Virus record (IMG/VR): IMGVR_UViG_3300046660_000538 | Location: 1-36,736 of that record | Length of the DNA: 36,736 nt | Source of the DNA: a virus | Reading direction: 5' to 3' (one strand) | Shown here: positions 22,531 to 31,365 of the stretch, one piece after another | Position numbering within the stretch: position 1 is the first letter of the stretch | Layout of the letters: every line of letters starts with the position of its first letter | Translations under genes and position numbers: made by a program | The notes under the pieces: model-generated | Database searches by the model: none | What the model was told of the DNA's origin: nothing | The model's input: only the letters and a program-made list of their open reading frames with translations

Positions 22531-23184
22531 ATGCCGCTACCGACGCCGTTGGCGACCGACCTGGAAAGGCCGGCCGTCCTGATGTTCTGCGCCCTGCAGG
22601 TGGATTTGCCGGACGGCCCTTTGCGGCTGCTGGACGGGTCCGGCGTGCTGGCCTTCGAGGTCGATGGCGAGACGGCCGTCTTCGTGGGTCGCGACGACGT
22701 CTACGGCACGCTTGGCGCTTTGACTGAGATCGCCGACGGCGTGGCCAGCGAGGCCCCCACCGAAACTCTGACCCTGTTGCCGAAGACGAACGCCGCCATG
22801 GCCGCCTTGGCCGCGCCCGCCGCTCAACGCTCGCGCGTGCGGATCTGGGTCGGCAGCGTCGATCGGCCGACCGGCCTGGTCACCGACGTCGACGAGCCTT
22901 GGTTTGATGGCGAGACCAACGTCCCCACTCAAGCTGTCGGCAAGAAGTCTCGGGCCCTGACGATCGAGTGCAACTCGGCGCTCACCAACTTCCTGCAGGC
23001 CGACCAGGGCGCGCGGCTCAACACCGGCTTCCTGCAGAAGGCCTGGCCGGGGGCGAAGGGCCTGCAGTTCACCAACAGTGTCCTGCAGTACGACGCCTGG
23101 GGCGCGGAAACGCAGGCGCACGCCGCCGACTACGCAGCCCAGCAACGTCGGATCCTCGCGGCCCTGGGGGTGAAGGTGTCATGA
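22531..23184 (+). CDS. tail tip / baseplate hub-like protein
   Basis: A 217-residue protein with two beta domains: FCALQVDLPDGPLRLLDGSGVLAF ... VDGETAVFVGRDDVYGTLGALTEI and RSRVRIWVGSVDRPTGLVTDVDEPWFDGETN, followed by ALTIECNSALTNFLQADQGARLN and QFTNSVLQYDAWGAE. This layout is that of tip proteins found between the tape measure and the peptidase-like tip gene in siphophages of Proteobacteria. It overlaps the next gene by 4 bp. Confidence 0.65.
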   Translation: MPLPTPLATDLERPAVLMFCALQVDLPDGPLRLLDGSGVLAFEVDGETAVFVGRDDVYGTLGALTEIADGVASEAPTETLTLLPKTNAAMAALAAPAAQRSRVRIWVGSVDRPTGLVTDVDEPWFDGETNVPTQAVGKKSRALTIECNSALTNFLQADQGARLNTGFLQKAWPGAKGLQFTNSVLQYDAWGAETQAHAADYAAQQRRILAALGVKVS

Positions 23185-23609
23185 AACGCCACCATCCCAC
23201 CGTACATCGCGTCATCGCGACCGAGCTCACCAAGACTCGATATCTCGGACGGACCTTCAAGTTCGCCACGGTCGACTGCGGCAAGATGGTCGGCTTCCAG
23301 CTCCGGAAGTTGGGCCACAAGCTCGAGCTCCCGAAGATCGGCGCCTATTCGACGCCGGCCGGGGCCTTGGCTTGGCTGCGTGAGCGGGGTTTCGAGAGCC
23401 TCGAGGCGCGCCTGGATGCACTCGGCCTACGCCGGATCGCGGCGGCCGAGGCGCTGGTCGGCGACGTAGTCGCCCTCGAGAGCGTCGACGCGCTAGCCGC
23501 CCTCTGCATCTACCTCGGCGACGGGCGCTACCTCGGCTTCCACGAGGACTCCGATGTCGCGGTGATGATGAAGCCGACCAGCTTCAGCGCCGCCTGGAGA
23601 ACGCTCTGA
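23181..23609 (+). CDS. NlpC/P60-like tail tip protein (DUF6950)
   Basis: A 142-residue protein matching DUF6950, a group near NlpC/P60 peptidases. The likely nucleophile is C33 in FATVDCGKMVGFQL, followed by YSTPAGALAWLRERG, VGDVVALE and a C-terminal LGDGRYLGFHEDSDVAVM. In lambda-type tails this position holds a cell-wall peptidase (gpK-like) that may open peptidoglycan at infection. The His partner is not obvious, so activity is unproven. ATG 23181; the longer upstream frame is a shadow of the previous gene. Confidence 0.72.
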   Translation: MKRHHPTVHRVIATELTKTRYLGRTFKFATVDCGKMVGFQLRKLGHKLELPKIGAYSTPAGALAWLRERGFESLEARLDALGLRRIAAAEALVGDVVALESVDALAALCIYLGDGRYLGFHEDSDVAVMMKPTSFSAAWRTL

Positions 23610-26311
23610 TGTCGAAGGCAGCGAAAATCGTCGCGGCCGTCGTCCTCACGGTCGCCGCGGTCGTCACCCTGAACCCGCAGCTGATGCAGGCCGCGATCGC
23701 GATGGACCTGAGCGTCGCGTCGGATCTGCTGGCCAAGAAGCCGAAGGCCACCTCGGCGGGTTCGGAGACGTCCTGGAACCAGGATCCGCGCGCCGGCGTG
23801 CCGTACCTGGTCGGCCGCTGCGCCTCCGCCGGCGACATGGTCTTCCAGCGCTCAGCGCCGGCGGCCGCGTCGAACAAGTACAAGAATTTCGCCACCGTCT
23901 ACACGGTCGGCCCGATCGACGCCTACGAAGGCTTCTACGCCAACGACACGCTCGTCCCGTTTACGGCCGATAGCGGGGAGGGGGCCAGTGGCTACTACCT
24001 CAACCGCATGTGGCTCAAGCGGCAGCTCGGAGCCGCCGGCGAGCCGTATCTGCACTGGACCGCCACCGGGTCGAAGGACACGCCCGCAAACCACGGCGGC
24101 CTGCCGCCCGAGTGGACGTCTCAGCACACCCTGCCCGGGTACGCCGCGTCGCTCTGGGCGCTAGAATTCGACACCGGCAAATACTCCGGCGGGATCCCGC
24201 AGCCCAAGATGGTCGCGCGATGGGTCAAAGTCTACGACCCCCGGAAGGACAGCACGTATCCAGGCGGGGCCGGTGGCCAGCGTTACGCAGATCCCTCCAA
24301 CAAAGCGGCGTATCTCGCGGCCCAAGCCACCTGGACCTGGTCGGCCAATCCCTATCTCCACGCCCTGATGTGGTGCCTGGGTCGCTGGACCGGCGACCCC
24401 TCGTTGCCGGACCTGCCGCTCGTGCGGACCCACGGCCCCGGCGTGCCGATCGCCAAGGTCGAGGTCTCCCAGTTCGTCGAAGGAGCGAACGTCGCCGACG
24501 CCAACAGCTGGACGCTGGGCGGCAAGGTCACCTCGACCGACGACAAATGGGAGGTCCTGAAGACCTTCCTCGAGACCGGCGCCGGCGAACCCATCCTGAT
24601 GGGCGCCAAGATCGGCTGCATGGTCAACACGCCCAAGGTCAGCCTGGCGACGCTGACCAAGGCCGACGTCATCGGCGACGCGCAGATCGCGGGCGCCGTG
24701 GCGATCGAGAACAGGCTCAACACCCTGTGGCCAAGCTACACCGAGGAGGCCCTGAACTGGGAGGTGGTCCCCTTCGATCAGCCCGTCCAGGTCGCCGCCT
24801 ATCTGGGCCCCGATCGCGGAGAACGCTCCGACGAAATGGCGCTGCCGATGGTGCAGAGCGCGGTCCAGGCCGCGCAGCTGGCCCGCTATCGGATCGAGGA
24901 CAGCCGCGAGCTGAACCCGATCATGCTGCCCGCCAAGCCCAAGCATATGTGGCTCAAGCCCGGCGACTGCATCACGGCCGACGAGCCTGAGTGGGGGCTG
25001 AACGGTCAGAAGCTGCTGATCCGCCGGCGACTGCGCGACCCGATGACGATGAAGGTCACCTTCATCTGTCGGACCGAGACCGACGGCAAGCATCCGTTCG
25101 CCCTGGGCCAGACCTCTTCGCCCCCGGATACGCCGGCGCTGACCGGCATCGACCCGAACTACGTGGCCGCTCCGGCCGGCGACGCCTGGGAAGTGGTCGG
25201 CGGCGTCGTCGCTGGCGCATCGGGCTCGCTGCCGGCGATCGTCATCTCAGGCGAGGCGGAGCTCTACGAAGCAGTCACCATCGTGGTCGACTACCGGGAG
25301 GTCTTACCGACGCTGCCCGTCACCTATGGCGAGTGGGCTTCGGCGTCGTTCCCGGCCAAGTCCAAGACTCTGGTCGTCCAGGGCGTGAAGGCCGGGGCCA
25401 AGTACCAGGTCCGCGTCCGCTACATCACCGCTCGAGGGGCGGAAAATCCCGACGCTAACACCGACCTGGGCGAGATCGTCGTCGGCGGCGTGGGCGCGGG
25501 TTCGCTCGCCGGCCGACCGGGCCAGGAGATCATCGATGATCTCGACCAGGCCAGCCTGAACAACGCCGCCACCGACCTGCGCAACCAGGTTTGGCGGGCC
25601 CAGAAAGAGGAACTGATCAACGGCATCGCGTCGTTGGTCGACCAGCTGGGCATCAAGTCGGAAGAGCACGAGGTCTACATCACCTTCCTGCGGGAGGTTG
25701 ATGGGGTCACCGGCGCGGCGAAGGTGGTGCTGTCGACGAATGTCGACGGCCACATCACCGGCACGGTGCAGACCAACGACGGGACCGAAGGCGAGTTCGC
25801 CGTGGTCGATGACGTCTTCAGCGTCGTCGCCGCGACCGGCGCGCCGATCAAGGTGTTCACCGTCAACACCGTCACGGGAAAGGTCGAGTTCCGGGCCGAC
25901 GTGACGATCAACGGCAACCTGATCGTCATCGGCTCGATCAGCACGCCGCAGCTGGCGCCTCAGAGCGTCAACGTCCCGGTGATCACGGTCGGCTCGTCGA
26001 CGATCAACTGCGACGGTACCAACAAGCTGATCACCAGCCACACCGTCACCTTGGACGAAGACGCTCCGGTCTTTGTCACCTGCTTCCTGTCGACCCACTT
26101 CCCCGGCGGCGACAAGCCCTGGAACGCGGACCTCTACATCGACGGCGTTTCGATGTTCCCGATCGGCGGCGCCAACGGCGAAGCCACCATGACCCTCGGC
26201 GGCTCCAAGTACTGCTCCGCCGGCGACGTCCTGGTCGAGGTGCGCCTCAACTCTCACAGCAGCGTCAACGTCACCGCGCGGACGCTCAGCAGCCTGGGGC
26301 CGATGCGATGA
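23609..26311 (+). CDS. central tail protein, host specificity (J-like)
   Basis: A 900-residue tail tip protein, start overlapping the previous stop. A hydrophobic segment (residues about 5-22) opens it, then GSETSWNQDPRAGVPYLVGRC, as in J-like proteins of alphaproteobacterial phages. The first half has the hub text (YNW-type positions, LIRRRLRDPMTMKVTFICRTE). Residues about 570-620 look like a fibronectin type III domain (GAKYQVRVRYITARG). A central DUF1983-like coiled segment follows (EELINGIASLVDQLGIKSEEHEVYIT) and a beta C-terminal domain. It makes the tail tip cone and contacts the cell surface. Confidence 0.82.
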   Translation: MSKAAKIVAAVVLTVAAVVTLNPQLMQAAIAMDLSVASDLLAKKPKATSAGSETSWNQDPRAGVPYLVGRCASAGDMVFQRSAPAAASNKYKNFATVYTVGPIDAYEGFYANDTLVPFTADSGEGASGYYLNRMWLKRQLGAAGEPYLHWTATGSKDTPANHGGLPPEWTSQHTLPGYAASLWALEFDTGKYSGGIPQPKMVARWVKVYDPRKDSTYPGGAGGQRYADPSNKAAYLAAQATWTWSANPYLHALMWCLGRWTGDPSLPDLPLVRTHGPGVPIAKVEVSQFVEGANVADANSWTLGGKVTSTDDKWEVLKTFLETGAGEPILMGAKIGCMVNTPKVSLATLTKADVIGDAQIAGAVAIENRLNTLWPSYTEEALNWEVVPFDQPVQVAAYLGPDRGERSDEMALPMVQSAVQAAQLARYRIEDSRELNPIMLPAKPKHMWLKPGDCITADEPEWGLNGQKLLIRRRLRDPMTMKVTFICRTETDGKHPFALGQTSSPPDTPALTGIDPNYVAAPAGDAWEVVGGVVAGASGSLPAIVISGEAELYEAVTIVVDYREVLPTLPVTYGEWASASFPAKSKTLVVQGVKAGAKYQVRVRYITARGAENPDANTDLGEIVVGGVGAGSLAGRPGQEIIDDLDQASLNNAATDLRNQVWRAQKEELINGIASLVDQLGIKSEEHEVYITFLREVDGVTGAAKVVLSTNVDGHITGTVQTNDGTEGEFAVVDDVFSVVAATGAPIKVFTVNTVTGKVEFRADVTINGNLIVIGSISTPQLAPQSVNVPVITVGSSTINCDGTNKLITSHTVTLDEDAPVFVTCFLSTHFPGGDKPWNADLYIDGVSMFPIGGANGEATMTLGGSKYCSAGDVLVEVRLNSHSSVNVTARTLSSLGPMR

Positions 26312-26490
26312 TCGCGACCGTAGCCTTCTACGACCAGGACACCGGTGACATCATCGACATCACGCAGGGGCCCATGGCCTCGCTGATCGCCGATCGCCGC
26401 CCCTACGTCATCCTGCCGGAGTTCCGGCGGGACTGGGACGTCACCCACCGGGTCGCGGTCGAAACCGACCACGAGCTGGTCGAGCGCTAG
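26308..26490 (+). CDS. small hypothetical tail-region protein
   Basis: A 60-residue protein in a 4-bp overlap with the tail tip gene: IATVAFYDQDTGDIIDITQGPMASLIADRRPYVILPEF. Short beta-rich proteins of this kind lie between the J-like gene and fibres in related phages. Function unknown; the spacing and overlap argue that it is real. The spike gene starts 3 bp after its stop. Confidence 0.55.
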   Translation: MIATVAFYDQDTGDIIDITQGPMASLIADRRPYVILPEFRRDWDVTHRVAVETDHELVER

Positions 26491-26493
26491 AGC

Positions 26494-28623
26494 GTGACGA
26501 CCTACCCCTTTGACCCCGCCCTCATCCTGGATGACGGCGGGACGACAGCGCTCGCCTCGGGCTACGGCCTGAAGGTCGGCGCCACCGCGATCTACGATTT
26601 TGGAACGTCGGGCGTGGAGTGGGTCGGCTACCTGGTGGCCACGGTCTCGGCCCTGGACCACGCCAGCGGCAACGAAACCTATGTCATGGGGATCGAGCTC
26701 TCCAACAGCGCGACCTTCGCCAGCGGCGTCGTCTCCACGGCGACCCTGCCGTTGACGGCCGTAACCGTTGGCGATCCGCCGGCCCTTCTGTTCAGCAACA
26801 AGGTCGGGGCGACGGTCTATCGCTACGCCCGGATGCGCAAGACGCTGGGCGGCACGACGCCGGCGCTGACCCTGACCGCGTTCCTCGCCAAGCAGTCGTC
26901 GGTCGAGGGCCTGTCGCTCGCCGAGCTGGTGGCGCAGTTCGGGGCTTATCTCGACGAATGGTTCGCCGGCGGCGGCGCTAGTCTTTCGGCCGATAGCATC
27001 ACCTCGCTGCCGACCGCCACGCTCGCTAATGGCGAGCCGCTCGTCCCGGCCGTGATGTCGGCCGACGGCGTCCTGCGCAAGCTGTACGTCATGCGTCGGA
27101 CCAGCGATCTGGCCAGCAGGACTGTGGTGATGGCCACGGACATGCTGCAGGCGATGGCGGTCGACGGCACCGCCTTCAAGATCCCCGCCTCGGCGTTCTT
27201 CGTGGGCGTCACCGGCAAGATCAACGCGAAGGCCCCGCCCTACAATTGCAAGGGCGACGTGCAGCGCGTCCGCGACGGCGTGTCGACGAACGGCAGCACC
27301 ATCCTGCGCAGCGCCACCAATCCCTGGACCGCCCAGGACAAGAACAAGCTGATCTATATCGGCAACAAGAACGCCGGCCGGGCGACCGCGCAACGGACGA
27401 TCGCCAACGTCAACTCCGCCGGCGAGATCGTTCTCAGCTCGAGCATGCCCTACAGCGCCACCGGCTTGGACATTGAGTGGGGCACTGACGACAACGCGGG
27501 CATTCGGGCGGCGCTTCTCGACATCGCCGCACAGACCCCTGGTGGGTACGGCGGCGTGCTCGAGCTACCCCCCGGCCGCTACTTCGTCGACGACCTGCAG
27601 CAGCCGGCCCGCTCGTGCATCTACGGCTACGGCGGCGGCGCGTCGGTCTTCGTCCGCAAGCCGTCGGCCGCGAACACGCCGACCCTGACGAACACGGATC
27701 AGTCCGATGACTTCCCGATGCTGCTTAACATCGGGATCGACGGGAACAAGAATCTGCAGTCGGGCTCGCAGCGCGGCTACTACTTCCCGGCCGAGCCTGG
27801 CGGCTATCCCTATCCGGAATTCGGGGTCTATCCCTACTGGTCGGGCGTGTGGATCTGGGACACTACGGGCGACGCCCTGGTCACCAGCGGCAACGGCAAC
27901 GGGGTGCTGGCTGGCGTTCAGATCCGCAACTGCGTCGGCTATGGCCTCAAGCAGGCCGGCTACGATCTGAACGTTTCCGACTTCTACATCAGCGCCTGCT
28001 CGCTGGGCGGGCTCTACTGTCACGCCGAGAACGCCAACAACAACTACGCCAACGGCAAGGTGTCGTTCTGCGGCCAGACGCCGAGCTCCCACACGGCGGT
28101 CGACACTGGCTGCAACATCTATGTCGGCGGCACCGGCGACAGCTTCACCAACGTCCGGGGCCAAGAAAGCCTCTACGACAACTGGGTGGTCGCCGGGCCG
28201 ATGAACATCATCCGGGGTTGCCGCTCCGAGGACACGGGCAACATTCGGGTCGCGCACGCCCTGGGCGCGGTTCCCGCCGCCACCCGGGTGCGGTCCGCTC
28301 TTCGCCTGCATGGCCCGGCCGCCAAGGACAACGACATCGAGCTGTTCATTCAGTACGCGATCCCGTTCTCGGCCCCGGTCAACGCCGCCACCCATGGCGT
28401 CTACTTCTCGGGCGGGGCGTCGCAGCCGACCTATAACGCCGCCCGCATCCGCACCATCCACACCATGCGAGCCGACGCCGACTACTATCATGGCGGTACC
28501 GACCCGAACGGCGTGGCCATCCCGATCACCACGGGCGTCGCGGCTCCCGCCCTGGTCGGCTGTGACGGCACGATCAGCGCTCTGAACGACGACTTCAAGG
28601 TCAACGGCACTCAGGTCGCCTAG
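26494..28623 (+). CDS. tailspike, pectate-lyase-like beta-helix
   Basis: A 709-residue receptor-binding protein. Residues 1-130 form a beta domain (ILDDGGTTALASGYGLKVGATA, ETYVMGIELSNSATFASGVVS) that likely attaches it to the tail and resembles the gene product at 15748. From about residue 250 there is a parallel beta-helix of the pectate-lyase superfamily: GTDDNAGIRAALLDIAAQ, GVLELPPGRYFVDDLQQP, IYGYGGGASVFV, then many short strand repeats with Asn ladders. Such spikes bind and often cut capsule or other surface sugars. Catalytic residues cannot be assigned. GTG start. Confidence 0.78.
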   Translation: MTTYPFDPALILDDGGTTALASGYGLKVGATAIYDFGTSGVEWVGYLVATVSALDHASGNETYVMGIELSNSATFASGVVSTATLPLTAVTVGDPPALLFSNKVGATVYRYARMRKTLGGTTPALTLTAFLAKQSSVEGLSLAELVAQFGAYLDEWFAGGGASLSADSITSLPTATLANGEPLVPAVMSADGVLRKLYVMRRTSDLASRTVVMATDMLQAMAVDGTAFKIPASAFFVGVTGKINAKAPPYNCKGDVQRVRDGVSTNGSTILRSATNPWTAQDKNKLIYIGNKNAGRATAQRTIANVNSAGEIVLSSSMPYSATGLDIEWGTDDNAGIRAALLDIAAQTPGGYGGVLELPPGRYFVDDLQQPARSCIYGYGGGASVFVRKPSAANTPTLTNTDQSDDFPMLLNIGIDGNKNLQSGSQRGYYFPAEPGGYPYPEFGVYPYWSGVWIWDTTGDALVTSGNGNGVLAGVQIRNCVGYGLKQAGYDLNVSDFYISACSLGGLYCHAENANNNYANGKVSFCGQTPSSHTAVDTGCNIYVGGTGDSFTNVRGQESLYDNWVVAGPMNIIRGCRSEDTGNIRVAHALGAVPAATRVRSALRLHGPAAKDNDIELFIQYAIPFSAPVNAATHGVYFSGGASQPTYNAARIRTIHTMRADADYYHGGTDPNGVAIPITTGVAAPALVGCDGTISALNDDFKVNGTQVA

Positions 28624-28628
28624 ACCGC

Positions 28629-28646
28629 GCGGCCGCCTACGGCCGC
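28629..28646 (+). terminator. hairpin after tailspike gene
   Basis: GCGGCCG (28629-28635) pairs with CGGCCGC (28640-28646) around CCTA. There is no T-run. It may be a weak terminator or an RNA-stability hairpin between the spike and the gene at 28692. Confidence 0.35.
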
Positions 28647-28691
28647 CGCTCACCTCCTCCCCAGCATCGCCTAGTCCCCAAGGAGCAGCCC

Positions 28692-29003
28692 ATGGCCGCC
28701 ACCGTTCACGTCTGCCTGTCCGTCGTCCAGGACCGCGCCAATACCGGTTCCACGCTGCCGGTTGCGCCCGCTAAGCCGCGCGCCGCGGAAACCCTGACCT
28801 CGGGGGCCTCCAGTGCGGCCGGGAACCTCGTCGCGGACGAAGGCGACGTCTGGGAGCTGACCGTCACGGGCGGCAACGTCTGGGTCAAAATGGACACCGG
28901 CAACCCGAACGCTGACAGCGGCTTGCGCCGGCTCCTGCTCGACGGGGCGGTCGTCGCGTACGGCGCCGACGCCGGTCAGAAGCTCGCCTACAAGGACGCC
29001 TAG
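28692..29003 (+). CDS. hypothetical small structural protein
   Basis: A 103-residue Ala/Gly/Val-rich protein: AATVHVCLSVVQDRANTGS, then ASSAAGNLVADEGDVWELTVTGGNVWVKM and RRLLLDGAVVAYGADAGQKLAY. The middle resembles small beta-sandwich domains of phage surface proteins. Ribosome site AAGGAG lies 7 bp before the ATG. It is followed at once by the SGNH-like fibre gene and may be its partner. Function not known. Confidence 0.55.
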   Translation: MAATVHVCLSVVQDRANTGSTLPVAPAKPRAAETLTSGASSAAGNLVADEGDVWELTVTGGNVWVKMDTGNPNADSGLRRLLLDGAVVAYGADAGQKLAYKDA

Positions 29004-29004
29004 C

Positions 29005-31365
29005 GTGCCGGGGTTGTCTCTGGGCCTTGGCCTGGGCCTTCAGCGGTCGTCGAGGCGCGCGATCGCGCGACCGCTGGCGCTCAGCGGCTCGCCCTACACC
29101 GCCGGCGTCGTCGGCACGCCGTTCGGCGGCCAGGTGCTGCAGCCGTCGGGCGGCAAGAGCCCCTACGTGTTCTCGCTCGCGCCCAGCTCGGCCGCGCTGC
29201 CGGCCGGCGCGACCGGCATCGAGCCTGCGACCGGCTTGCCGCTCGGCTCGCCGACGACGCCCGGCGCAACGACCGGCCTGATCATCCGCGTCACCGATGC
29301 GAACGGCGACCACGTCGACACCGATCCGTTCTCGATCACCGTCTACCAGTCGGGCAGCGACACGACCCCGCGGGTCATCGACACCTTGGCCTTCACCGGG
29401 GACGTCTGGTACGCGCAGCTCTCCAGCTTCCTCTGGACCGACACCGTCACGGCGGCCGTGCATGGCGAGCCGTCGACCACGGTCGTCTTCGACGGCAACA
29501 TCGCCGGCAATCAGCCAGGCTGGATCCACACCACCTTCGCGACGCCGGGGACGAAGGTCATCCTGGTCACCAAGGGCGGCGTGACCACGGCGACGCAGAT
29601 CAGCGTCGTCAACACCCCGGCCGCGCCGGCGGCGTCGCAGTTCCTCAACGCCGCCACGCGCGTGAAAGCGTTCATGGACGCCGCCGTCGATCCGACGGTC
29701 CTGGTGACGCCGCCGACGATCACCGTGGGCGCGGTCAATGCGGCCACGTCGATCAGCCCGTCGCAGACCATCGCGGCCGCCTCGATGCCGGCCGGCTTCA
29801 CGCCCAAGATCACCGGCTCGCCGGCGAACAACATCCTGGCCAACCTCAAGACCGGGGCCAAGAAGGGCTCCCAGGGACAGACCTGGGCGTTCAAGAGCGA
29901 CGCCCGCTATGTGGAAATCCGGGTCGGCCTCAACTCGGGCGGCGCCTACGGCCAGGTCAACTGGCGCTGGCTCGTCTCGGACGATCCGCTCGGCGCGCCC
30001 GGCTCCTGGCGCTGGCTGACCAAGTACGACGAAGGCTTGACCACCGGTTCGGGCGCCCGCCGCGTCAAGTACGACCGGGGAAGCGCGGCGACCCGCCTGT
30101 ACTGCCTGATCGGCAGCGAGGGGTTCACCGCGACTGAGCTGGTGGTCGAGGCGGGCGCGACGGTCAGCCCGATCGGCATCGACCAGCTGCAGATCCTGGC
30201 CACGCTGGACAGCAACTGCTTCAGCGAAAACTCGCTCGGCTACACTCACGGCGTCGTCTCGCGGATCGTTCAGAAGCTGGGCTCGCCGCTCTCGGGCTAC
30301 AACCAGGGCTTCCCGACCGCCAGCGAGGGCCGCTACGCCGGCAGCGTAGGCACAGGGACCAGCCTGGCTGCCCGCCTCGGCGGCAACGTCTACGGCTTCA
30401 GCGAGCTGAACCAGTACGGCGTGACGATGGACCTGATCCCGCACATCGGGTCGGTCAACGACGTCACCACCGACCCGACGCGCCTCTACTGGACCCACGT
30501 CCACTGCCTCAAGAAGTACCGCTACTTCCAGCCCAACGCCCTGGTCCTGGACATCGTCGAGGTCGCTGGTCCGGACGGGCAGTACGACTCCAACCGCACG
30601 GCCTCGAAGACGACCGCCTTCGCCTACGCGGCCGGCAACGACCCGGGCATGCTGCTGATCGACAGCCGGGCCGAGAACTGGTTCCCGCCCGGCGCCATCG
30701 GCTCGACGACGGGCTTCCCGGCCGCCGGCGCTTCGGTGATCGGCAGCTGCGTCGACACCACCCTGACGATCTCGTCGAAGACCTCCGGCTCGATCCAGCT
30801 CGGCATGACGCTCGCCGCGGTTCAGGGGATCGCCTCGATCACCTGGTCGGGCGCCGTGGCCACGGTGACCACCACCGAAGCGCACGGCATGACCACCGGC
30901 GACACGGCGGGGATCACGATCTCCGGCGCAACCCCGGGCGGTTACAACGGCAGCTTCACCGGCACGGCGACCGGCGCGAACACGCTCACCTATCCGCTGG
31001 CCGCCAATCCGGGCGCGAACACCGTGCCTGGTTCGCTGACGCTGCCGGTCGCCGGCATCAATACGTTTGTTCGCTTGCTCGACCAGCTGAGCGGATCGAC
31101 CGGCGGGCCCGGTGACTACCTGATCAACCTGCCCCTGACCCATCCGGCCGGGACGGTGTTCACGCTCGTCGGCAACCCGCCGCACTTGAACAACGACGGC
31201 GCCGAGAACGTCGCCACCCGGGTTGTCGCCAAGGTCCCCGCCTTCTGCGCCGGGATCATCGCGGCCGCCGGCGGCGGCGGCGGCCCGCCAGCCGGATCCC
31301 TGCTCGCCGGCGACGGCTCCCAACTCCTCGCCGGCGACGGCAGCTACCTCAAGGAAAACGCGTAA
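29005..31365 (+). CDS. tail fibre with SGNH-hydrolase-like domain
   Basis: A 786-residue protein. Residues about 25-113 look like a putative Ig domain (SGSPYTAGVVGTPFGGQVLQ ... IIRVTDANGDHVDTDPFSITV). Residues about 390-750 have the order of an SGNH hydrolase: ILATLDSNCFSEN (LDS, 401-403, for GDS), IPHIGSVND (481-486, block III) and PPHLNNDGAENVA (His 727, block V). A domain at about 580-680 (TWSGAVATVTTTEAHGMTTGD, YNGSFTGTATG) appears inserted before block V. The end has LLAGDG twice. It may remove acyl groups from surface sugars. Block I Gly and block V Asp are changed. GTG start. Confidence 0.55.
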   Translation: MPGLSLGLGLGLQRSSRRAIARPLALSGSPYTAGVVGTPFGGQVLQPSGGKSPYVFSLAPSSAALPAGATGIEPATGLPLGSPTTPGATTGLIIRVTDANGDHVDTDPFSITVYQSGSDTTPRVIDTLAFTGDVWYAQLSSFLWTDTVTAAVHGEPSTTVVFDGNIAGNQPGWIHTTFATPGTKVILVTKGGVTTATQISVVNTPAAPAASQFLNAATRVKAFMDAAVDPTVLVTPPTITVGAVNAATSISPSQTIAAASMPAGFTPKITGSPANNILANLKTGAKKGSQGQTWAFKSDARYVEIRVGLNSGGAYGQVNWRWLVSDDPLGAPGSWRWLTKYDEGLTTGSGARRVKYDRGSAATRLYCLIGSEGFTATELVVEAGATVSPIGIDQLQILATLDSNCFSENSLGYTHGVVSRIVQKLGSPLSGYNQGFPTASEGRYAGSVGTGTSLAARLGGNVYGFSELNQYGVTMDLIPHIGSVNDVTTDPTRLYWTHVHCLKKYRYFQPNALVLDIVEVAGPDGQYDSNRTASKTTAFAYAAGNDPGMLLIDSRAENWFPPGAIGSTTGFPAAGASVIGSCVDTTLTISSKTSGSIQLGMTLAAVQGIASITWSGAVATVTTTEAHGMTTGDTAGITISGATPGGYNGSFTGTATGANTLTYPLAANPGANTVPGSLTLPVAGINTFVRLLDQLSGSTGGPGDYLINLPLTHPAGTVFTLVGNPPHLNNDGAENVATRVVAKVPAFCAGIIAAAGGGGGPPAGSLLAGDGSQLLAGDGSYLKENA

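Noticed and set aside
9846-26311. Gene transfer agent cluster
   Set aside because: Head and tail genes resemble GTA genes in part, but integrase, lysis, spike, toxin-antitoxin and att features show a true prophage.
28885-31323. 812-codon open frame on the - strand
   Set aside because: Shadow of the fibre gene in GC-rich DNA; the text is low-complexity Arg/Ala/Gly/Asp with no motif, while the + strand frame has clear domains.
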